Shown here piece after piece: positions 1 through 7,603 of a stretch of DNA of 64,000 nucleotides. This DNA comes from Pseudomonadota bacterium. Its GTDB lineage: Bacteria; Desulfobacterota; Desulfobulbia; Desulfobulbales; CALZHT01. The translations under genes were made by a program, and so were the position numbers. Each line of letters begins with the position of its first letter. Within the stretch, counting starts at the first letter, position 1. Below the pieces are notes generated by a model, which saw only the letters and a list, made by a program, of their open reading frames with translations, was not told where the DNA came from and searched no databases. The stretch lies in contig JAHJJF010000136.1 of the NCBI GenBank assembly GCA_018823135.1, positions 1 through 64,000 on the forward strand, read 5' to 3'.

Positions 1-174
1 CTTTTCGGCATCGGCCAACCCTGCCAATTTGCCGATGGCCGATGCCGCCAGCCGCCGGACATTGGCTGCGGGCGAGCGGGTCAACTCAATAAGCTCCGAC
101 AACGCACCGGAGTCGCCGGAGTTGCCCAGTGCAACAGCCCGGTCCCGGAATTGTTTTTCTAGTTTTTTGTGCAT
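1..174 (-). CDS. HEAT-repeat protein, N-terminal part (runs off window)
   Basis: The minus-strand frame opens with ATG at 174 and stays open to base 1, giving 58 residues. Its ATG shares one base with the cas7 stop codon (TAATG), so it is translationally coupled to the cas operon. The visible residues include GALSELIELTRSPAANVRRLAASAIGKLAGL cut here as GALSELIEL, NVRRLAASAIGKL: paired amphipathic helices with the conserved R-xxAA-xxIGKL pattern of HEAT/PBS-lyase repeats. HEAT repeats normally mediate protein or nucleic-acid contacts. Canonical I-C operons continue with cas4, cas1 and cas2 at this point; here a HEAT protein comes first, so it is a candidate accessory subunit. The full length and any other domains lie outside the window. 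Confidence 0.7.
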   Translation of the reverse strand, partial: MHKKLEKQFRDRAVALGNSGDSGALSELIELTRSPAANVRRLAASAIGKLAGLADAEK

Positions 175-1037
175 TAGAGCATTTCAATCAACTGGACTCC
201 GGCAGGCGCAGAACCGATTGTAACAGTATAGTCGCCAAAAGAACGTGGCGGCATATCACCGCAATTCTTTTCCACAGTTATCAAATCAAACAGTTTCTGC
301 GCCGGGGTGTTGCCGAGTTCTCCGTCATGCTTGAAGACGATCAGTTTTTGGGCATTCATCTCGCCACGGGCCGCAGACCGATCATGATCAAACATGTACT
401 GCAATGATTCCCAGAATAATTTCAAATCTTCTTCGGAAAATACGGTCTGTTTGGCAAGAGGTGCTGAAATAAAACCGTGGGCGCGATAGAGGCCATAGGG
501 GACTGTGAACTTTCGACCCATTGTCCTTTCTTTTTCCAGGTCTTGCTCTTTGGTAACCGCCATGCGGGTTATGCTGTGCTCAGCGGTAAAAATCCGATCA
601 ATGCTTCGAGCGAAAGCAAACTGTATAGGCCCTCTTACCTGACCGGCATTTACTTCGGTTGACATGACCGCCCCAAAAGTCCGCACATCAAAAAAATTCT
701 TACACATCCAGCCGGTGATCTTACGGGCGTCCTCTTCGTTCTTGGGTAATTTTTTACTTTCCGGTTTCAACTCGAATGCTTGGTATGCCCTTTCATGCTG
801 TCTATTAAGCACAGCCTTTTCCTTAACGTAAATCTCGAAAGGCGGTTGTTCTCCCTTAACCAGGCCGATATAATTTCTAACCTTACGTTTCAAGCAGACA
901 TCAGTAACCAGGCCGTTGCCGGTTTCCGGATCGATACGGGGCAGGTTGCCGGCATCAGGGTCGCCGTTGGGATTGCCGTCTTTTACGTCAAACAACAGCA
1001 CGAATTCATAGCGGTTCTTGATTGCGTCACTCATCAT
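174..1037 (-). CDS. cas7c: Type I-C CRISPR backbone protein Cas7c (Csd2)
   Basis: 287 residues; the second ATG (1034) is an alternative start. Cas7c forms the helical backbone of the I-C Cascade complex along the crRNA spacer. The N-terminus reads [20 protein letters not shown], the family signature of Csd2 proteins (RRM-like beta strand followed by GNPNGDPD), and the middle carries [21 protein letters not shown], again typical. The length matches the usual 280-290 residues. The start overlaps the cas8c stop by one base (TAATG) behind an AGGAG-type ribosome binding site, so the two genes are coupled. The order cas3-cas5-cas8-cas7 is the standard subtype I-C order. The family assignment is very secure; activity is inferred. 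Confidence 0.95.
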   Translation of the reverse strand: MMSDAIKNRYEFVLLFDVKDGNPNGDPDAGNLPRIDPETGNGLVTDVCLKRKVRNYIGLVKGEQPPFEIYVKEKAVLNRQHERAYQAFELKPESKKLPKNEEDARKITGWMCKNFFDVRTFGAVMSTEVNAGQVRGPIQFAFARSIDRIFTAEHSITRMAVTKEQDLEKERTMGRKFTVPYGLYRAHGFISAPLAKQTVFSEEDLKLFWESLQYMFDHDRSAARGEMNAQKLIVFKHDGELGNTPAQKLFDLITVEKNCGDMPPRSFGDYTVTIGSAPAGVQLIEML

Positions 1038-1417
1038 TATTCTCCTTTTGTCTCGTCTTCTTTTTTATTGAAGAAATCCTGTCGTTGATGATAATAGCCA
1101 ATGGCAAACCGGCCCTGGTCTTCGAGGGCCAACGCTACTGGAACACCACTGGCGGGAACCTTGCCCATGATTTCCTGCATGAGTTTGTCCAGCCACACCG
1201 TGCTCTTGCCGGCATTGCGAATTTTGGCCAGATGATGGATGGCCAGATCCTGCAGACGCTTGAAAGTCACCAACGGATTGCTGGTAGCCGCGCTGAAATA
1301 GGTGTCGCGGATTGTTTTGTTCAGGCCCGCCTGCGCCTGTTCCTGGATGCGCTCCAGCACGGCAAACAACCGACCGAGCACATATCCTTTGTTCTCGTTT
1401 GTCTTATCCAATGACAT
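1037..1417 (-). CDS. cas11c: Predicted internal small subunit Cas11c within cas8c
   Basis: An in-frame ATG at 1417 inside cas8c is preceded by a near-perfect ribosome binding site (GGGAGG, six bases before ATG) in a place where no signal is needed for cas8c itself. Starting there gives a 126-residue, helix-rich protein beginning [19 protein letters not shown] and sharing the cas8c stop. In studied type I-C systems the small subunit Cas11 is made by internal initiation in the 3' third of cas8c and is needed for Cascade assembly. The position, size and strong Shine-Dalgarno sequence here fit that arrangement. The start is inferred, not shown by expression data. Confidence 0.8.
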   Translation of the reverse strand: MSLDKTNENKGYVLGRLFAVLERIQEQAQAGLNKTIRDTYFSAATSNPLVTFKRLQDLAIHHLAKIRNAGKSTVWLDKLMQEIMGKVPASGVPVALALEDQGRFAIGYYHQRQDFFNKKEDETKGE

Positions 1418-2782
1418 TTGAACCTCCCTTGTTTTTATTCCTCTAAGCCTTGAATCGCGAGTCAGAAAACCTTTGATGAGAGCAGCGCGGGCGTGGGTCA
1501 CTTTCTGTTCGGCCTTGCAGCGGCGCACCGCGCCAGCGAGCAGGGTACGCGGATATCCTATCCCGGTTAAAATTGACCGCGCCACCTCGCCACCGAGATT
1601 TGGCGAAATATTATCGGCTTTTCCTTCCGTTGCCGTTGTTACCAACAGTTGAAACAGTGAAAGAAATTCCCGGTCATGCGGAGCGCGCACAATTTCGATG
1701 TCTTCAAAATGGCGGGCGATCTTTTCTTTAATGTCGCGGATGTTGCCCTCGTACCAGAAACGAATGACGATCCGGGAGGCATTGGGGCCAAGGCCAAGGA
1801 CATAAAAAGGCATTGCATCTTCAGCAGGAAGTACCCCAGTCCGCACTGCGGCAAGAAGGGAACGGATTTTACCGTAATCCGGCTCTTCGCCTTTAGGTGG
1901 CTCTCCGAGGAAACAGGAAAAATCCTCCTCAAAAGGATGATTTTCCTTGGCCCAGAAAACCGTGCTGGCATCGCCTACCTGCATGCGTTGTCGCGATCCT
2001 TTGGCCAGAAGGGTATTCAGAGCAGTGGTGTAGGCAAATTCATTATGTTTTCCAATAGGAGCGTTTAATCCTTGATCTTTTTTTGTGCACCCAAAGGAGC
2101 AATAGGCACTATCATTAAAACTGACGATATTTGCTCCTGAAGTTTGCGCTCCCCATACACCTTTAATTGACGTATGCAATATGGAGATTTCATCAATATC
2201 TCCACTCAGCGCACAAGCTTGTAATTTACCATTAACTTCTTCGAAACAGTCGGCGATTCTTGCAACAACTTTTGAGTGCTGTGCAATAAGTTCGTTTTCA
2301 CCTTCTAAGATAAAAGTAAGATTTGCATTTTCCTCTTTTAAATCATGAAAAAGTGGATGCTCAAAAATGGGCTGCTTTGAAAATGACTCATAGAAGCTAT
2401 TAATGACTTCTATTCCTTCATCTTCAACATCATTGAATGTCTCTTGAATCTTCCCCCTAAATGCAGTTAAAGATTTGTGGGATTTTTCTGCATCTTTCGA
2501 GCTATTCGATTTAGGCACTCCCAATACATACTGAGGATTATCCCACAACAAATTTGTTTTAATGCCAGATGTTTTTTTAGCACCAAGTGGAACGCGAAAT
2601 ACACGGGCACTTTTCTTCTTACCTTCTCCTGTTCTGGTATCCCTAATATTTACGAAACGTCCATTTTTACTCAATACTATCAGGAAAGGAATTGCTTTAT
2701 CTTCAAACCCATAGGGCGGTACATCGTAATCTGGGTCATCCAGCATCCTCTCGTAGTAATCAGCCAAAGCCTTCAGGATCAT
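1037..2782 (-). CDS. cas8c: Type I-C CRISPR large subunit Cas8c (Csd1)
   Basis: 581 residues, normal for Csd1. Cas8c is the large subunit of the I-C Cascade and recognises the PAM and unwinds the target. The start [29 protein letters not shown] is cut here as [14 protein letters not shown] and [16 protein letters not shown], the typical Csd1 opening; [26 protein letters not shown] is shortened to QGLNAPI and FAYTTALN, the conserved central motif. The ATG overlaps the cas5 stop by four bases (ATGA). The 3' third encodes the predicted Cas11c. Residues about 27-247 (bases roughly 2040-2700) are encoded by visibly AT-rich DNA between GC-rich flanks, which suggests a recombined N-terminal half. 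Confidence 0.95.
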   Translation of the reverse strand: MILKALADYYERMLDDPDYDVPPYGFEDKAIPFLIVLSKNGRFVNIRDTRTGEGKKKSARVFRVPLGAKKTSGIKTNLLWDNPQYVLGVPKSNSSKDAEKSHKSLTAFRGKIQETFNDVEDEGIEVINSFYESFSKQPIFEHPLFHDLKEENANLTFILEGENELIAQHSKVVARIADCFEEVNGKLQACALSGDIDEISILHTSIKGVWGAQTSGANIVSFNDSAYCSFGCTKKDQGLNAPIGKHNEFAYTTALNTLLAKGSRQRMQVGDASTVFWAKENHPFEEDFSCFLGEPPKGEEPDYGKIRSLLAAVRTGVLPAEDAMPFYVLGLGPNASRIVIRFWYEGNIRDIKEKIARHFEDIEIVRAPHDREFLSLFQLLVTTATEGKADNISPNLGGEVARSILTGIGYPRTLLAGAVRRCKAEQKVTHARAALIKGFLTRDSRLRGIKTREVQMSLDKTNENKGYVLGRLFAVLERIQEQAQAGLNKTIRDTYFSAATSNPLVTFKRLQDLAIHHLAKIRNAGKSTVWLDKLMQEIMGKVPASGVPVALALEDQGRFAIGYYHQRQDFFNKKEDETKGE

Positions 2783-3441
2783 GACCGCACCTCCACGTTT
2801 CGGAGATCAACGCATCCGTTCTCCATCCGGGCATGAAAAAACTGCGGCATCGCTTCCTTGCCGGAATAATCCATGTCAAAAAGCATCCATCCCAAGTCGC
2901 GGCTTTCATCAAGAGGTGTCGGTAGCTCAGCGTCCCTGGGCAGAAACTCGAAATCAACGGGAAACTCCCGGCAACCGAAATAGGGCCGGTGAAAACATTG
3001 ACCAGTTGAAGCGCGGCGAATGAACATCTGCTCGAATTTGGTGACGTTGTCCTCTGCTCCGGCCTGATCGGTCATCTCGAATTCTGCATGGATGACATAG
3101 GCGATATCCCGCAGAAAAAGCCCGGCTCTCTGCTGCCGCTCCTTCTCGATATACATTCCGAGAGTCCCCGTGCCCTGGCTCATTGCCTCAGTCACGTTCC
3201 GGGCCGGGATGACCGCGCCCACCTCGTTGCGTCGCACCGACTCCCACCTGACCGGCTTGAGCACATCGATTTGCAGGATTCTCCAGGCCATAGCAGGCTT
3301 CCAGAGAATAGCCTCAAGAATGCCTCGAGCGGCCGACGGCGTCATCACGTCGTAGCTGACCCGCTCTACTTTCATCTCCGGCCTGGTGAAACAGGCGTTT
3401 TCCCCGCTCACCTTCAACCGGAATGGGTTGCTTTTCTTCAT
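2779..3441 (-). CDS. cas5c: Type I-C crRNA endonuclease Cas5c (Cas5d)
   Basis: 220 residues from the ATG at 3441, chosen because it has a strong AGGAGG site and gives the family N-terminus (MKKSNPFRLKVSGENACFTR, close to the xxVxGxxACFTRPE signature of Cas5d). A longer frame to 3606 overlaps cas3 and is rejected. In subtype I-C, which lacks Cas6, Cas5 processes pre-crRNA and caps the 5' handle. RVSYDVMTPSAARGILEAI is the conserved motif that follows. The gene starts 19 bases after cas3 stops and overlaps cas8c by four bases, so it is one transcription unit with them. Confidence 0.95.
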   Translation of the reverse strand: MKKSNPFRLKVSGENACFTRPEMKVERVSYDVMTPSAARGILEAILWKPAMAWRILQIDVLKPVRWESVRRNEVGAVIPARNVTEAMSQGTGTLGMYIEKERQQRAGLFLRDIAYVIHAEFEMTDQAGAEDNVTKFEQMFIRRASTGQCFHRPYFGCREFPVDFEFLPRDAELPTPLDESRDLGWMLFDMDYSGKEAMPQFFHARMENGCVDLRNVEVRS

Positions 3442-3460
3442 ACGCAGTCCTCCTTTTCGT

Positions 3461-5692
3461 TCATGCAAAAAATTTCTCTGGATCAACTCCTGTGGACTCG
3501 TCCGGCGGAACAAAGCCATAACAGTCGTCATAAAGCGTGTAATCAAGCATATAAACACCGGGATAGCCGGTTTCTCTGATATAGTCCTTTGCTGCCAGCG
3601 CCTCAAAAAAATACCTGGATATACCGATGGAAAAACGCCCCAGTCTGCCTAAAATTTCATGCTGCCGCCACGTTTCGGAGGTGAGTCGTCCAAGGAGATT
3701 GACTGCTTCACCGTAAGGCACGACCACTGTCGCCTGCCAGTCATCTTCAATGAACCGGAATTGCTGAGCAGCGGTGCGGAAATAATAATTCATGCTACGC
3801 CCTGTTGATATTTTCAGGATGTTTTTGGCATCCAGAGCATCCTGGCCAAGCTGCCAAAAATGCTGGCGGAAATATTTTTCGTAATTGGCGGGCGTCAGCA
3901 GACCGTCCAGATTTTTGGCTTCAAGTAACTCCCTGGCAATCCCGGCTGATTGCCGCACATAAGCTGGTTGTTCTGCGGGGACAAAAACTACTGTTTTCCC
4001 AAGATCGGTCAATTTTCCCTCACGGTTGCATCGGCCCGCCGCCTGTGCTATGGAATCAAGGCCAGACAAAGCGCGATACACAACCGGGAAATCAATATCC
4101 ACCCCTGCCTCGACCAGGGAAGTGCTGATCACGAAAACAGGCCCCTTTTTATCAGCCAGCCACTTCTTGACTTCTGCAAGGACTCGAGTGCGGTGCTCGG
4201 CGCACATATTGGTTGAAAGGTGAATGGTTTGTTCCACCGGAAGCAGTCGAGCAAGTTTGCGAGCATCATCCTTCCGATTGACGATGCAGAGAACCGCCTT
4301 TCTTTCTTCCATGATTGACACTGCAAGTTCAGGCAAATCGACAGGAGTCAGACGACCTCCATGCAACACCGTCTCCACGCGCTTTAACTTTGTGGCCAAT
4401 CCATCAGGATTCTCAACAATCTCCGTCACATTTTCAAATCCTTCCCTGAATTTAAAGTCAAATGCCTCGGTTCTGGTCAGAACAGGCTGGGTGGCAGTAC
4501 ACAAAACAGGAGTGACTCGGTAATGACGGAACAATTCCCGAATGGCAAAGACCACTGGCCGGAGATACTTTGGCGGCAGGCACTGAGCTTCGTCGAAAAT
4601 GACAACACTGTTGACGATGTTATGCAATTTACGGCACCGGCTTGTTCTGCAGGCATAGAGCGACTCGAAAAACTGCACCGAAGTTGTAACGATCACCGGA
4701 GCATCCCAGTTTTCGGCGGCCAACCGGTTGCGAACTGTTTCCTTGTCTTCCTCTGTTGTCACCACATTGCTGTGATGCTCGATTACCGCATTTTGAAAAC
4801 CGGGAATTTTACGGAAAACATCAGCAGTCTGTTCGATAATGCTTGTATAGGGAATCACATAGATAATACGATTTTTTTTGTGCTTTACTGCGTGACGCAA
4901 GGCAAACGCAAGTGAAGACAAAGTCTTGCCCCCGCCGGTGGGTACAGTCAATGAAAATACATCGGGTGGCTTTTCTGCTTTTTTTCTGCATTGCTCCAAG
5001 ACTTGCGCCCGAATTTCATTTACCGTTGTCGATTGCGCCTTGCGGCACATGGTATCGATATAGTCATCAAAAGTGGGCAACAATGTCTGCAGTGAAGGGT
5101 ATTGGCGATTTCGGGTGCCAGCCCTACTTTTGTCCATGAAATTTTCCGTATCCAGGAAGTCAGCATCGACCACACAGGAAAATAGCATACGGAGAAAGAA
5201 GGCAGGATCAGCGCCGGAAGGTATCGGTTGCCGGGGCATCTCTTGGTTGGCTATCGAGAAAGGAACATTTTTTAAGATATATTCGGATTGATCAGGTGTA
5301 CGCATTTTCGGCTCAAGCGCTTTTGGTCCGATTTTTTCCGATTCGAAGTCGGTCAATCCAGCATGATGTCCCATGATAATCCACGATAGTACGCGATCAG
5401 CCCCCTTCCATTCATTTAATGATGCCAGGTGACCGCCAGCCTGGGAATGTACTACCCTGCCAGGCTTGGTCTCCAAATGACACTCAAGCCCATTTTCGGT
5501 ATAAAGCATTGACTGAAATTCGTTGGAATATTTCCCAAGATCATGCCAGAGTCCTGCAAGACCTGCCCATTCATCCCCGCCGAATGGTTTGGCAAACCTC
5601 GCCGCCATTTCAGCCACATTCCTCAAATGCTCTTCCAACAACTGCCATTTTTCCGGCGGCTGACCTTCCAAACTATGGGCGTAATATTTCAT
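3461..5692 (-). CDS. cas3: CRISPR-associated HD nuclease-helicase Cas3
   Basis: 743 residues from the ATG at 5692 (MKYYAHSLEG), the usual Cas3 opening; an upstream TTG at 5722 overlapping the preceding stop is possible but adds ten unconserved residues. The N-terminal HD nuclease shows H-D at residues 50-51 (WHDLGKYS) and a later GHHAG. The superfamily 2 helicase part shows Walker A (TVPTGGGKT), DEAH-like FDEAQ, motif V (STSLVEAGVDID) and motif VI (QAAGRCNREG). Cas3 is recruited to Cascade-bound DNA and degrades it. All key motifs are intact, so interference should be functional. It lies 26 bases downstream of the chimeric ORF6N gene, hence probably co-transcribed. Confidence 0.95.
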   Translation of the reverse strand: MKYYAHSLEGQPPEKWQLLEEHLRNVAEMAARFAKPFGGDEWAGLAGLWHDLGKYSNEFQSMLYTENGLECHLETKPGRVVHSQAGGHLASLNEWKGADRVLSWIIMGHHAGLTDFESEKIGPKALEPKMRTPDQSEYILKNVPFSIANQEMPRQPIPSGADPAFFLRMLFSCVVDADFLDTENFMDKSRAGTRNRQYPSLQTLLPTFDDYIDTMCRKAQSTTVNEIRAQVLEQCRKKAEKPPDVFSLTVPTGGGKTLSSLAFALRHAVKHKKNRIIYVIPYTSIIEQTADVFRKIPGFQNAVIEHHSNVVTTEEDKETVRNRLAAENWDAPVIVTTSVQFFESLYACRTSRCRKLHNIVNSVVIFDEAQCLPPKYLRPVVFAIRELFRHYRVTPVLCTATQPVLTRTEAFDFKFREGFENVTEIVENPDGLATKLKRVETVLHGGRLTPVDLPELAVSIMEERKAVLCIVNRKDDARKLARLLPVEQTIHLSTNMCAEHRTRVLAEVKKWLADKKGPVFVISTSLVEAGVDIDFPVVYRALSGLDSIAQAAGRCNREGKLTDLGKTVVFVPAEQPAYVRQSAGIARELLEAKNLDGLLTPANYEKYFRQHFWQLGQDALDAKNILKISTGRSMNYYFRTAAQQFRFIEDDWQATVVVPYGEAVNLLGRLTSETWRQHEILGRLGRFSIGISRYFFEALAAKDYIRETGYPGVYMLDYTLYDDCYGFVPPDESTGVDPEKFFA

Positions 5693-5718
5693 AGTAAAAC
5701 CGTTTGAGATGTTATTAT

Positions 5719-6177
5719 TCAAAAGCCGATTTTCCGTTTCGGTTTTTTATCTTCACTGAAAAGCTGACGAATGGCCTCAAAAACCACCCGGAAGTTCTCG
5801 TCGTACTTGTTCTCCATTTCCTCGATTTTATTTTTCAGATCCTTATGCCGTCCAAGAAGCTTCCTTAATTTGACAAACGCCTTGATAATCTCGATGTTGA
5901 CTCGAATGGCTCTTTCACTGTTCAGAACGCTGGAGAGCATCGCCACGCCATGCTTGGTAAATGCAAAGGGCATTGTCCTGGCAAATCTCAACGGCTTGAG
6001 GTCATCACAAATTGTGATAACCTCGTCACGTTCTTCACGATTGAGTTGAAACATGAATTCCGGGGGAAACCTTTTGATATTGCGTTTTACCGCCTGGTTG
6101 AGATGCTCCAGGTAATACATATTGGCCCGCTTGGAGTGCAGGATAGTTTTTAAGTCTGATGGTGACAGGTCATTCAT
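5719..6177 (-). CDS. Chimeric protein: type I-F Cas1 N-terminus joined to ORF6N domain
   Basis: 152 residues from the ATG at 6177 (AGGTG site; GTG at 6186 and ATG at 6180 are in frame). The first 25 residues, containing LSPSDLKTILHSKRAN and YYLEH, are recognisably the N-terminus of subtype I-F Cas1. At residue about 26 the sequence switches in frame to the middle of an ORF6N domain (LNQAVKRNIKRFPPEFMFQL), continues through GVAMLSSVLNSERAI, a coiled coil, and ends in KPKRKIGF like its neighbour. The usual ORF6N opening (RG-xxVLLDRDLAELY) is missing. ORF6N is a DNA-binding domain of phage antirepressor-like proteins. Whether the chimera is functional or a deletion scar is unknown. Confidence 0.85.
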   Translation of the reverse strand: MNDLSPSDLKTILHSKRANMYYLEHLNQAVKRNIKRFPPEFMFQLNREERDEVITICDDLKPLRFARTMPFAFTKHGVAMLSSVLNSERAIRVNIEIIKAFVKLRKLLGRHKDLKNKIEEMENKYDENFRVVFEAIRQLFSEDKKPKRKIGF

Positions 6178-6186
6178 CATTTTCAC

Positions 6187-6696
6187 CTAAAACCCGATCT
6201 TTCCCTTGGGTCGTTCTTCCGTTGTCAGCAACTGCTTGATTGCTTCAAAGACAATTCGAAAATTATCGTCATGGTCGGTGAGGCGTTTTTCCAACGCGTT
6301 GAGTTTCTCTGCAAGCTTCTTGTTTGAGGATAAAAGTTCACGCATTTGCACAAAAGCCCGCATGATGGTGATATTAACCTGGATTGCTCGCTTGCTGTTG
6401 ATTACGCTGGAAAGCATGGCAACTCCTTGTTCGGTAAAGACCATCGGCAGATGCCGTAAACCCATTTTTACCGCATTGGAGGTGCCAAATTGGCTTCTCC
6501 AATCTTCCAGCTCCTGCTTTGACATTTCAAACATGAAGTCCGACGGAAAACGATCTATGTTTCTTCTGACAGCTCTTTTCAATTGACCTGTTTCCACTTC
6601 GTATAATTCCGCCAGGTCTCGGTCTAGCAACACTTTATGACCTCGGATAAAATGTACCTTATTAATGATCGCTTCCACAGGGATCAGACTGTTCAT
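6187..6696 (-). CDS. ORF6N-domain DNA-binding protein
   Basis: 169 residues from ATG 6696, which has an AAGAGGA ribosome binding site; the frame continues upstream to 6813 but those residues are not family-like. The complete ORF6N domain is present: IINKVHFIRGHKVLLDRDLA, LYEVETGQLKRAVRRNIDRF, then FTEQGVAMLSSVINSKRAIQ, a C-terminal coiled coil (about residues 115-145) and the tail RPKGKIGF. Such proteins resemble phage antirepressors (KilA-N/ORF6N group) and are often encoded singly in bacterial genomes. It ends nine bases before the chimeric paralogue starts, and both lie directly upstream of cas3 in the same direction. Role unknown; a regulatory or phage-derived part is possible. Confidence 0.85.
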   Translation of the reverse strand: MNSLIPVEAIINKVHFIRGHKVLLDRDLAELYEVETGQLKRAVRRNIDRFPSDFMFEMSKQELEDWRSQFGTSNAVKMGLRHLPMVFTEQGVAMLSSVINSKRAIQVNITIMRAFVQMRELLSSNKKLAEKLNALEKRLTDHDDNFRIVFEAIKQLLTTEERPKGKIGF

Positions 6697-7330
6697 AAAT
6701 GTCCTCTTAAAATATGGGATTCGCTCTGTCCAGTCCCGCAAGGTCGCGATCAAGCGACACCCGTAACACTCCGATTTGATATGTTTTATTGGAAACTTCC
6801 GTAGCCTGGACAACTGGGTCCATACAAACTCCAGTGCTGATTTTGATACTCATCATACACCCGAACCTGGGTCAAATACTGTCCCAGTCTTATTTTTTTT
6901 CTGACAAAAGAATAACGCTGGCGGTCAGCGTAATCTGACGGCCAAACAGTGTCAATTAAATTAGGATATTGGAGTGATAGGGTTGGTGCGGAAAAAAACG
7001 TGGGGTGGGCGCTGAAGCGCCGGAATATCACGGAGCCTCTTCTTGACCCTCCGCCAACTTACTTCCCACCTGAAATTCGTCATCAATGTTTACAGAACTC
7101 TTTTGTTGAATAGACTCTTGACTGCATTGTCACCTGGAAACAAGGCCACATGGAAACCTCGTTTACTTCACGCGTTTTTTGTTCTTTTCAAGGAAACAGG
7201 AGCCAGGTATCAGCGATAGCAGGAATACTCCCCTTAACTTCCCGTATGTATTAAACAAATAGCCATAATCTTCGGTTTGATTTTTGTGAACAAGTGCAAC
7301 TGAAATTGATTACAGGCATGGTATTCACAA
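6697..7330. other. Intergenic region without a convincing gene
   Basis: No gene could be supported between the ORF6N gene and the sigma54 promoter at 7331. A minus-strand frame of 81 codons (6786-7031) contains plausible-looking protein (LIDTVWPSDYADRQRYSFVR) but has no ribosome binding site or family match that I recognise, and could be a remnant. A short GGCGCT-GA-AGCGCC hairpin lies at about 7009-7022. The rest is unstructured, AT-rich sequence. Confidence 0.5.
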
Positions 7331-7346
7331 TGGCACAAGAATTGCT
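7331..7346 (+). promoter_or_regulatory. Predicted sigma54 (-24/-12) promoter
   Basis: The sequence TGGCAC-A-AGAA-TTGCT matches the RpoN consensus TGGCAC-R-N4-TTGCW at every fixed position with exact spacing. It lies 258 bases upstream of the beta-helix gene on the same strand, in a non-coding region. Transcription would require an NtrC-type activator; no matching palindrome was identified immediately upstream. The long leader (about 245 bases) is unusual. Confidence 0.65.
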
Positions 7347-7603
7347 TTAACGATAATGCGAAACAATACTCTTAAACTGTAATCTGCTCAAATGACGAGA
7401 TTAAGAGTCATCGTCGGTCTCTCTTCTATGATACGAAATCAGGACTGATGGAAGGGGAAATAGCCAGCCCCAAGCACAAATTGATCTCGCGTTTTTTCCA
7501 CTTAGGCGAATTGAAGTCATGTTTCATTCAACTGATTTTTTCATTTCCCTATTACCAATTTCCCTGGGGGGAAAATCACTTTGCAGATCAGGAGGCACAC
7601 TTT

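Noticed and set aside
3441-3606. Upstream extension of Cas5c to 3606
   Set aside because: It would overlap cas3 by about 145 bases; the ATG at 3441 has a strong site and matches the family start.
6786-7031. 81-codon minus-strand frame upstream of the ORF6N gene
   Set aside because: Composition looks protein-like but there is no ribosome binding site, family match or coupling to a neighbour; kept only as a remark.
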